From: an uncultured Eubacterium sp.
Lineage (GTDB): Bacteria > Bacillota > Clostridia > Lachnospirales > Lachnospiraceae
Reading direction: 5' to 3'
Assembly: GCA_958446835.1 (NCBI GenBank)
Contig: CAUCXT010000046.1
Location: 1-20,309 of the forward strand
Length of the DNA: 20,309 nt
Positions 15,501 through 20,309 of this stretch are shown here, in pieces. The translations under genes and the position numbers were made by a program. Under the pieces are notes generated by a model. It did not search any database. It had not been told where the DNA came from and saw only the letters and a list, made by a program, of their open reading frames with translations. Every line of letters begins with the position of its first letter. Within the stretch, counting starts at the first letter, position 1.

Positions 15501-15875
15501 TCCCGACACAACAATGTAGCTGTTGCCGGCAACCTTCACGGTAAAATTATTTCCCTCCTTTGCGGCAAGACCATATGTTGCACTGTGATACTGCAGTGCG
15601 TTCTTACTTCCCGTCGCCACTGTCATAAGACCATAGGTACCCGCCGTCGCATACGTCTGTGTTGATGCCAAATCAAAATAGTACGCCGTCCCCTTCTCCG
15701 CCGTTTCCACCGTGGAGCCGTCCACCCATGTCAGCCCGTCTGTGGAAGCACTTACATTTTCCGGAATAAAAAAAGTACCTGATAACACCATAATAAGCGC
15801 CAGCATGAACGCTCCGCAGCGCCTTGATATCATCCGCATTTTCTTTTTCCCTCTTTTGCATGTTAATAGTTTCAT
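9519..15875 (-). CDS. Giant secreted pectinase: pectin methylesterase (CE8) - pectate lyase (PL1) fusion with surface anchor
   Basis: A 2118-residue protein with a signal peptide (basic start, hydrophobic core about 21-36, cleavage near V-S-A-S). The ATG at 15875 has AAGGAG 5 bases upstream. Beta-rich, carbohydrate-binding-like domains follow (about 48-200, 320-470 and a lectin-like 490-670), then two fibronectin III-like domains (about 682-870). The CE8 domain (about 967-1275) has Q-D-T-L-Y near 1113, D-F-I-Y near 1135 and R-P-W near 1201. The PL1 domain (about 1338-1740) has W-I-D-H near 1485, D-G-V-I-D and R-M-P-R-L-R near 1600, with the catalytic Arg. The two would demethylate pectin and then cleave it by beta-elimination. 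A Thr/Glu/Lys/Pro stalk (1759-1922), an Ig-like domain, and S-A-N-T-G-Y plus a membrane helix and R-R-R tail complete it. The intermediate module calls are approximate. Confidence 0.93.
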   Translation of the reverse strand: MKLLTCKRGKKKMRMISRRCGAFMLALIMVLSGTFFIPENVSASTDGLTWVDGSTVETAEKGTAYYFDLASTQTYATAGTYGLMTVATGSKNALQYHSATYGLAAKEGNNFTVKVAGNSYIVVSGDNNSSAGATITAGSKSGQFENDTLATKTSGHCDLEGCKSQGDNSVSFLYVGDAGEVTLTLNGSTAYICAICVIPAADDITISKYEQKSFSLKVGAAAVSVTAGASASDAATVTVENGECELATADTAIIWANLNGNGSGTLSQDMLTDLSGNISASVSGNVITVAYNDTATTPTGYKLIVKDNSASGVPAADGTPVSYNFKDGSILSELYTGGYVLTGGNSVSSADKLVKLTGNNKLYYNGGHGIVVNNQDTISVKVAGDATVSFELCQYSKDGSQLAVSGVPENGTVSVGGEETLSAAAKAAVDGDTVTFEYSGAEAELVFTYTAEGTGYIHSMSVTNKAKASDENTQPKMPEIKTAYGTAGSMTATPVGQRLIISQDGGALKTTDGAVDSSVSYYGFESTPDFNKLEADVVINSSGSTNYNGLFFGAFDGTYIATLAVRNSTGLRGIYSKSPTDMAGAGGVNKSVNAGQKIHFTAEKKDGNFVITALPEDGEASVMTYNYGDSKMLLFKDNGKDSSVSLGFIVANASVMVTNMKYYGSSGELLYDQNDCYEAVGTTPVVAEVKAEAAESRENIVVSWNSSVEADGDGRYVVLVSRDAGSSWTEAAQTTDKTYIYPVSEEGSYWFKVCGQLGIDGERNEGVVSNEVSLIAALSQPEVTAEAAESSVTVKWNAVENAQHYEVYRYSYDEGNDGAALLEDVAELEYTDNNVELNMPYYYYVIAYSDDNKSNPSEHVWAVPSAGRYGEYVYEDEAAEIIITKKSYDTVFSGKAVLEGVVLSNGEITAYVNGNKIAASPLYEGDSFSFTLPVEEGRNDVELIFTDKGGKKTRKAYNIVYLTAYDMVVDSQYTGADGAEVDGIPTYSTISAAVAAVPADNTERKVILVLAGSYEERLVVTSPYISLVGEDREETLVHCYPGALGANYEAGGDMDKRCASYIQKTAKGFTAENISFANDYVYSTADGKSNKSADALRCDADASEFVNVKFSSVQDTLYMGAGHQYYSKCRIEGLIDFIYSGEGAGCLFDDCEIVFVYEGTKNSGYVCAPKTAPEAAYGLTFNNCVITAEEGCSGTGYRLARPWGANAYITWINCYMGKIINSVLPYDSMSGNAYAAARFYEYGTYGPGYAINGDRRQISANAAQNMLTDAYLGWSPKTAFSQIGEAYKGNVFIGREEKYAVTEYNSDRYLSTEGDDTGLGKYVLEGYAQAYGVTGGGLLKPESGKYYKASTAKEFLDALTAVKASGAKAVIEITEDINLGCNEIDDFGSYSKIIKAYTAQPLTHPTLIKTGVSVLMLDGFANVTIFSSNGSSIKHANITMKNSSNIIIRNIKFDELWEWDEETNGDYDRNDWDYMTIDSACNGIWIDHCTFYKAYDGVIDVKNPSQENNVTISWCEFLPGSEDDIFFDVMMDELGRNPEKYPYYQHLLDAGMTKSQIRGYAYGQKKTHLFGQSDEAANAAGIKVTLANNYYYNSMDRMPRLRYGYTHVYNCIMDAQELRDTRKSITNEDIAKKIVSNGASSTCGAQVLLENCYINGIENALNSGNGSSPSGYINAVNSLYYLDGVKTTLEPKCNSTGDTRVLITDADEFTAKLPYTDYSLYPADKLAAYVQPYAGAGKLDLTVLQWEKTSYNDSKKDDVPTEKPTEKPTEEVTEKPTEKPTEGVTEKPTEKPTEGVTEKPTEKPTEGVTEKPTEKPTEGATEKPTEKPTEGVTEKPTEGVTEKPTEKPTEGVTEKPTEKPTEGVTEKPTEKPTEEVTEKPTEKPTEGVTEKPTEKPTEGVTEKPTEKPTEGVTEKPTEKPTESFRGQVGNIELTDNLKNITGAGSVEELKTFMGNKLLNSDEAKKILSGIDMADMQVVDIVVQVKNGNTWNSIDGDKLPDGGVDIVIPYPEGIDKDNYDFIIGHLITSNVNGAASGTMEFFEPEKTADGLKIHITSASPFIIGWKQAADRGLTAPAQSANTGYITGGIVPILMVLAVLSVAVAAFAVFNRRRLSKSGK
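10110..10601 (-). repeat. 36-base tandem repeat encoding (G/E)-V-TEKPTEKPTE stalk
   Basis: Fourteen in-frame units within the pectinase gene: thirteen of 12 codons and one (the seventh in protein order) shortened to 8 codons. The 164-residue product is Thr/Glu/Lys/Pro-rich and should be an extended, possibly glycosylated spacer lifting the enzyme away from the cell wall. Variation is mostly synonymous (for example GTC/GTT and TCC/TCT on the plus strand) plus a few E-V, G-V and G-A changes, which indicates slippage or unequal recombination under coding constraint. Confidence 0.95.
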
Positions 15876-15918
15876 AAAATCTCCTTATTTTTAGGCATTT
15901 TGCCAGTTTATGTTCAAA

Positions 15919-15924
15919 AGCATA
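15919..15924 (-). promoter_or_regulatory. Possible extended -10 of the pectinase promoter
   Basis: TGTTATGCT on the minus strand forms an extended -10 (TGn plus TATGCT) about 43 bases before the start codon, without a recognisable -35. The rest of the 160-base upstream stretch (15876-16034) is very AT-rich. No clear operator or riboswitch is visible. Confidence 0.3.
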
Positions 15925-16034
15925 ACATAATTTTAGCAAATATGCCATAGCTATTTGTGCGTTTTTCTAGGAAAAAAGTACTATATATGTAATATTAACC
16001 AATTTCCCTATACTTTATGAAACTTTCACCTATT

Positions 16035-16067
16035 AAAAAAGTGCACCATCAGGTGCACAAAAAAAGC
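16035..16067 (-). terminator. Terminator of the atpAGDC transcript
   Basis: The perfect stem GTGCACC / GGTGCAC with a four-base loop is flanked by A and T runs on both sides, so it can act in both directions. It lies 70 bases after the atpC stop, beyond the REP-like palindrome. Confidence 0.9.
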
Positions 16068-16068
16068 C

Positions 16069-16128
16069 GGGACAGGGGTCAGACCCCATGTCCCGGCTTG
16101 CTGGGACATGGGGTCTGACCCCTGTCCC
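16069..16128. repeat. REP-like palindrome, copy A, between atpC and its terminator
   Basis: A 60-base near-perfect palindrome, GGGACAGGGGTCAGACCCC at one end and its complement at the other, with an inner GTCCCGGCTTGCTGGGAC stem-loop. It lies 8 bases after the atpC stop and directly before the terminator stem. It is closely related to copy B (9278-9338); together they bracket the pectinase gene. Confidence 0.9.
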
Positions 16129-16136
16129 AAATATGT

Positions 16137-16553
16137 TTAGTTTATGTCGTGCTTGCCAACCTTGCGGTAACGGTAGACCGCTCTCGCAAGTGAAGCCTGT
16201 GATACATGGTACTCCTGTATGCTCTGCTTCTGGCGGAGCTGCTCCTTGGCACGCTCCATTGCCGCCTTGGCACGAACCTCGTCGATATCCTCAGGGCGCT
16301 CAGCCGTATCGACAATCATGGTTACACGGTTGTTGGCTATATAGACAAAACCGATTCCAACGACTGCATCAACGTACTCATCGCTCCCCTCCGGCTTAAA
16401 ACGTACATCACCGATAGTTGTGGCAATTGCCATGTTCTGATGATGTGCCATTATTGCTATCTCTCCGTCTAAGCCCGGGACAACAAGGATATCTGCCTTA
16501 CCGGAAAAGAACACCTTGTTGGAGGCTAATATTTTAAGATAAAATGAACTCAT
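16137..16553 (-). CDS. atpC: ATP synthase epsilon subunit
   Basis: A 138-residue central-stalk subunit with an N-terminal beta sandwich (about 1-85, containing L-V-V-P-G-L-D-G-E-I-A-I-M-A-H-H) and a C-terminal two-helix region (about 90-138). That region can extend into F1 and inhibit ATP hydrolysis in related enzymes. The ATG at 16553 follows AAGGAGG and lies 15 bases after the atpD stop. It is the last gene of the A-G-D-C block. Length is normal. Confidence 0.96.
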   Translation of the reverse strand: MSSFYLKILASNKVFFSGKADILVVPGLDGEIAIMAHHQNMAIATTIGDVRFKPEGSDEYVDAVVGIGFVYIANNRVTMIVDTAERPEDIDEVRAKAAMERAKEQLRQKQSIQEYHVSQASLARAVYRYRKVGKHDIN

Positions 16554-16568
16554 CTTACCCCGCCTCCT

Positions 16569-17981
16569 TTACTGCTGTTCCATCATTTTCTTTGCCTTCT
16601 CAACAGCTTCATCTATTGTTCCGACATTGAAGAATGCAGCCTCCGGATACTCGTCCATATCACCGTCAATGATAGCCTTGAAACCACGTATTGTCTCCTT
16701 TACAGGAACGTACTTACCCGGTACACCTGTGAAGTTCTCAGCTACATGGAACGGCTGTGATAAGAAACGCTGAATCTTTCTTGCACGGTATACGGTAATC
16801 TTATCCTCATCGGAAAGCTCCTCCATACCAAGAATAGCGATGATATCCTGTAACTCCTTATACTTCTGAAGCATAGCCTGAACCTTACGTGCTACCTGAT
16901 AGTGCTCCTCTCCGACAACATCTGCCTCGAGAATTCTTGAGGTTGACTCAAGCGGGTCAACAGCCGGGTAAATACCCTGCTCAACAATCTTACGTGAAAG
17001 AACTGTTGTCGCATCAAGATGTGCGAATGTAGTAGCAGGTGCCGGGTCTGTAAGGTCATCGGCAGGAACGTATACAGCCTGAACCGATGTAACGGAACCC
17101 TTTGTTGTGGAGGCGATTCTCTCCTGAAGCTCACCTACCTCTGTTGCAAGTGTAGGCTGATAACCTACGGCTGAAGGCATACGTCCAAGAAGAGCTGATA
17201 CCTCAGAACCTGCCTGTACGAAACGGAAAATATTATCGATGAAGAGAAGCACGTTCTGGTGTTCCTCATCACGGAAGTACTCAGCCATTGTAAGTCCCGT
17301 CTCAGCAACTCTCATACGCGCTCCAGGCGGTTCGTTCATCTGACCGAATACCAAGGCAGTCTTCTCAAGTACGCCGGACTCCTTCATCTCTGACCAGAGG
17401 TCATTACCCTCTCTTGAACGCTCTCCTACTCCTGTAAATATAGAATATCCACCATGCTCTGTGGCGATATTTCTGATAAGCTCCTGAATAAGGACTGTCT
17501 TACCAACTCCGGCTCCTCCGAAGAGACCAATCTTACCACCCTTTGCATAAGGAGCCAAAAGGTCGATTACCTTGATACCTGTCTCGAGCATCTCTACAAC
17601 AGGGCTCTGCTCCTCGAACGTAGGCGGCTCTCTGTGAATTACCCAGTGCTCACCATTCTCAAGTGACTCACCGCCATCTATAGTTTCACCTAATACATTG
17701 AACAATCTTCCCAAGGTCTGCTTGCCGACAGGAACTTTGATACCGGCTCCTGTAGCTCTTACTTCCATATCCCTGCACAGACCCTCGCTGGCTGCGAGCA
17801 TGATACAGCGGACTGTGTTGTCACCTATGTGCTGTGCAACCTCCATAACGAGGTTCTTTCCCTCACATGTGACCTCTAAGGCATCCTTTATGCATGGAAG
17901 GTCGCCGTTTTCAAATACAACGTCGACAACAGGTCCCATAACCTGAACAATCTTTCCTGTATTAACAACATTTGTATTCAT
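16569..17981 (-). CDS. atpD: ATP synthase beta subunit
   Basis: A 470-residue catalytic subunit. Walker A G-G-A-G-V-G-K-T is at 155-162, the catalytic Glu lies in G-V-G-E-R-S-R-E-G-N-D-L, and Walker B L-L-F-I-D-N-I-F-R-F has the usual following sequence. The conserved L-G-R-M-P-S-A-V-G-Y-Q-P-T-L segment is intact. Three such subunits alternate with alpha in the F1 head and make ATP. The ATG at 17981 lies 3 bases after the atpG stop, with AGGAGG inside the atpG tail. No oddities. Confidence 0.99.
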   Translation of the reverse strand: MNTNVVNTGKIVQVMGPVVDVVFENGDLPCIKDALEVTCEGKNLVMEVAQHIGDNTVRCIMLAASEGLCRDMEVRATGAGIKVPVGKQTLGRLFNVLGETIDGGESLENGEHWVIHREPPTFEEQSPVVEMLETGIKVIDLLAPYAKGGKIGLFGGAGVGKTVLIQELIRNIATEHGGYSIFTGVGERSREGNDLWSEMKESGVLEKTALVFGQMNEPPGARMRVAETGLTMAEYFRDEEHQNVLLFIDNIFRFVQAGSEVSALLGRMPSAVGYQPTLATEVGELQERIASTTKGSVTSVQAVYVPADDLTDPAPATTFAHLDATTVLSRKIVEQGIYPAVDPLESTSRILEADVVGEEHYQVARKVQAMLQKYKELQDIIAILGMEELSDEDKITVYRARKIQRFLSQPFHVAENFTGVPGKYVPVKETIRGFKAIIDGDMDEYPEAAFFNVGTIDEAVEKAKKMMEQQ

Positions 17982-17984
17982 TTA

Positions 17985-18899
17985 TTACATGACCTCCTTT
18001 CTGGCCTTTTTCTTCTTTTTCTGAGCCTTGGCACCCGATATTACCTCAGTGATTTCCTGGGTAATCATCGCCTGTCTGGCTCTGTTATACTCTATGGACA
18101 GATTACGAATCATCTCCGCTGCACTGTCATTAGCTACCTGCATGGCACTCATTCTGGCATTCTGCTCACTACAGAAGGACTCCATAAGTGCTCCATATAT
18201 GTAGCCCATGATTACATCCGGTACAATATTGTTAAGAAGCGCATTCGGGGACGGCTGAAGCTCTATCTCCTCGTTGAATACTCCCTGTCTCTCCATCTCA
18301 TGCTGTATAGCCATATCTCTGGTTATAGGCAGAAGATTAATCATATCAACCTCAGTTGTTATGCTTGACTTCATGTATGTATAGATAACATATACCTCAT
18401 CAAGCTCTCCCGCCTTGAACTGCTCTACAACCTCCTCACAGATGATTCGTGCTCTGTGAAGTGAAGGATTCTGTGCGGTGTAGTGGAACTGCTCCGCAAC
18501 CGGAATATTTTTTTTCTTAAAATACTGTCTTCCCAACTCGCCAACCACGAAGAGCTTGTAGTTTTTACACTGTTCAATCTCTTCCATCGCCTTTTTAAGG
18601 ACATTGTGGTTATATGCTCCCGCAAGGCCCTTATCAGCCGTAACGACGATGAAGCCCTTTATACGGTCTTCCTTCGCCTTATGAGGTCTGACATCCATAT
18701 ACTGGTTCTCGACATCCGGGAGATGCCTTACAACACGGGAAACCATGTTGCGCAGTGCGTTAAAGTAAGGCTCAGTCTCCTCAAGACTCTTCTTTGCCTT
18801 ACGCAGCTTCGTGGAGGATATCATGTACATAGCGTTAGTGATTTTCATGGTGTCCTGAATACTTTTCATTCGGCTTTGAATTTCACGAGCATTTGCCAT
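17985..18899 (-). CDS. atpG: ATP synthase gamma subunit
   Basis: A 304-residue central rotor shaft. The N-terminal coiled-coil helix (M-A-N-A-R-E-I-Q-S-R-M-K-S-I-Q-D-T) and the conserved C-terminal helix (A-R-Q-A-M-I-T-Q-E-I-T-E-V-I-S-G-A) that form the shaft are both clear, with the globular Rossmann-like part between. The protein then continues with a lysine-rich tail, Q-K-K-K-K-K-A-R-K-E-V-M, about a dozen residues beyond where most gamma subunits end. It starts 3 bases after the atpA stop. The tail also encodes the atpD ribosome binding site, which may explain part of it. Confidence 0.98.
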   Translation of the reverse strand: MANAREIQSRMKSIQDTMKITNAMYMISSTKLRKAKKSLEETEPYFNALRNMVSRVVRHLPDVENQYMDVRPHKAKEDRIKGFIVVTADKGLAGAYNHNVLKKAMEEIEQCKNYKLFVVGELGRQYFKKKNIPVAEQFHYTAQNPSLHRARIICEEVVEQFKAGELDEVYVIYTYMKSSITTEVDMINLLPITRDMAIQHEMERQGVFNEEIELQPSPNALLNNIVPDVIMGYIYGALMESFCSEQNARMSAMQVANDSAAEMIRNLSIEYNRARQAMITQEITEVISGAKAQKKKKKARKEVM

Positions 18900-18902
18900 G
18901 AT

Positions 18903-20309
18903 TTATCCCTCCTTAGCCATATATTCATCCCTGAAGCTCTTAGCGGCATCCACAATGGCCTTATTAAGCTCATCGTCAAGCTTGCCACCATTTTCTATCT
19001 GAGTGATAATCTCCGGATGCTCATTCTTCACATAGTCAAGAAGCTTCATCTGGAAATCCTTTACATCCTTAAGCGGAAGAGGAAGCATAACCTTGCCGTT
19101 GGCAGCGCAGAGTGTGATTACCTGCTCCGCTGTGCTGAGTGGTCTGCAAAGAGGCTGCTTTAACAGCTCCATGAGTGCATGACCATGCTGTAGCTGCTCT
19201 TTTGTAGCGCTATCGAGGTCTGATGCAAACTGTGTGAATACCTCCATCTCTCTGAACTGTGCGAGGTCGATACGGATACTACCTGCCGCCTTCTTCATCG
19301 CCTTAGTCTGAGCTGCACCACCAACTCGGGATACAGAAAGACCTACGTTAACCGCCGGTCTCATACCTGAGAAGAAGAGGTCACTCTCAAGGAATATCTG
19401 TCCATCAGTGATGGAAATAACATTCGTAGGAATATATGCAGATACATCACCCGCCTGAGTCTCAATGATAGGAAGTGCAGTGATCGAACCGCCGCCCTGC
19501 TCATCAGAGAGTCTTGCCGAACGCTCAAGAAGTCTTGAGTGTAAGTAGAATACATCGCCCGGATAAGCCTCACGTCCCGGTGAACGCTCAAGCAAAAGTG
19601 ACAGTGCTCTGTAAGCTACCGCATGCTTGCTGAGGTCATCATATACGATAAGTACGTCCTTGCCTTCATGCATGAAATACTCTGCCATTGCTGTTCCCGA
19701 ATAAGGTGCTATGTACTGAAGCGGTGCCGGATCTGATGCTGTAGCGGATACGATAATGGTGTAATCCATAGCATCATGCTGCTTGAGTGTATTTACAAGC
19801 TTGGCAATTGTGGAAGCCTTCTGTCCGATAGCTACATAGACACATACAACGTCCTTGCCCTTCTGATTTAAAATTGTATCGATAGCGATTGAGGTCTTAC
19901 CTGTCTGACGGTCGCCAATGATAAGCTCTCTCTGTCCACGTCCGATAGGGAACATGGAGTCGATTGCAAGAATACCTGTTTCCATAGGAACCGAAACCGA
20001 CTTACGGTCAACGATTGATGGTGCCGGCTGCTCTATAGGACGATAGCCGTTCTCCTTGACAGGACCTGCTCCGTCGATAGGAGCTCCAAGTGCATCGATA
20101 ATTCTTCCAAGGAAGCCCTCTCCTACCGGGATACCTGCTCTCTTTCCTGTACGTGCTACTCTTGAGCCTTCCTTAATCTCTGTATCACGTCCGAAGAGGA
20201 TACAGCCTATCTCGTCTTTTCTTACATCCTGAACCATTCCCTTAACGCCGCAGTCAAATATGACTATCTCACCGTAAGCTGCATGGTCAATTCCGTTGAT
20301 ATTGGCAAT
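18903..20309 (-). CDS. atpA: ATP synthase alpha subunit, N-terminus cut by right edge
   Basis: The visible 468 residues start in I-A-N-I-N-G-I-D-H-A-A-Y-G-E. Family alignment suggests that about 35-45 residues are missing beyond the window edge. The non-catalytic nucleotide site is intact (P-loop G-D-R-Q-T-G-K-T-S), as are I-Y-D-D-L-S-K-H-A and P-G-R-E-A-Y-P-G-D-V-F. The ATG at 20237 lies inside the conserved N-terminal barrel (V-K-G-M-V-Q-D-V) and is not the start. It is followed after 3 bases by atpG. In a normal operon the upstream neighbour would be atpH; here only the window edge is visible. Confidence 0.98.
   Translation of the reverse strand: MANINGIDHAAYGEIVIFDCGVKGMVQDVRKDEIGCILFGRDTEIKEGSRVARTGKRAGIPVGEGFLGRIIDALGAPIDGAGPVKENGYRPIEQPAPSIVDRKSVSVPMETGILAIDSMFPIGRGQRELIIGDRQTGKTSIAIDTILNQKGKDVVCVYVAIGQKASTIAKLVNTLKQHDAMDYTIIVSATASDPAPLQYIAPYSGTAMAEYFMHEGKDVLIVYDDLSKHAVAYRALSLLLERSPGREAYPGDVFYLHSRLLERSARLSDEQGGGSITALPIIETQAGDVSAYIPTNVISITDGQIFLESDLFFSGMRPAVNVGLSVSRVGGAAQTKAMKKAAGSIRIDLAQFREMEVFTQFASDLDSATKEQLQHGHALMELLKQPLCRPLSTAEQVITLCAANGKVMLPLPLKDVKDFQMKLLDYVKNEHPEIITQIENGGKLDDELNKAIVDAAKSFRDEYMAKEG

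Noticed and set aside
18483..19163. 226-residue plus-strand open frame across atpG and atpA
   Set aside because: Antisense shadow of two highly conserved genes, with composition unlike a real protein and no start signals.

Overview
The window looks like a chromosome segment from a pectin-degrading Firmicute of the Lachnospiraceae type (Lachnospira / [Eubacterium] eligens-like). This is inferred from protein style, strong AGGAGG-type ribosome binding sites, the chromosomal order sua5 - LMW phosphatase - rpiB - upp - atp known from Bacillus and Clostridia, and a giant cell-surface pectinase. Species-level identity is not proven. Almost every gene lies on the minus strand, so the window is best read from right to left.

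Region by region along the minus strand: (1) 20309-16137, the second half of an F-type ATP synthase operon, atpA (start cut off by the window edge), atpG, atpD and atpC, closed by a REP-like palindrome and a hairpin terminator. (2) 15875-9519, one 2118-residue secreted pectinase carrying pectin methylesterase (CE8) and pectate lyase (PL1) domains, a 164-residue Thr-Glu-Lys-Pro repeat stalk and a C-terminal membrane anchor, followed by its own terminator. (3) 9370-6910, a family-6 uracil/hypoxanthine-DNA glycosylase whose N-terminus is built from a second REP-like palindrome, a 460-base non-coding stretch rich in inverted repeats, and a P-loop ATPase with a nuclease-like C-terminus. (4) 6826-3180, a five-gene operon behind a near-consensus promoter: HAD phosphatase, threonylcarbamoyl-AMP synthase, an apparently dead low-molecular-weight phosphatase, rpiB and upp. 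(5) 2587-3069, the only plus-strand gene, a DUF402 protein. (6) 2369-1, the first half of an ATP synthase operon, atpZ, atpI, atpB, atpE, atpF and the start of atpH, with its own promoter.

The energy genes together make exactly one set of ATP synthase subunits with none duplicated, but in circularly permuted order: A-G-D-C comes first and Z-I-B-E-F-H follows about 13.8 kb later. The left edge cuts atpH and the right edge cuts atpA, which are neighbours in a normal operon. The c subunit carries the sodium-binding signature, so the enzyme is predicted to be Na+ coupled.

The most unusual features are the permuted atp operon; the CE8-PL1 fusion flanked by two REP-like palindromes, one of them translated in frame; the cloverleaf-shaped leader of the ATPase gene, with an in-frame mini-ORF interrupted by two TGA codons and a palindromic operator over the promoter; and a phosphatase that has lost its catalytic Cys and Arg.
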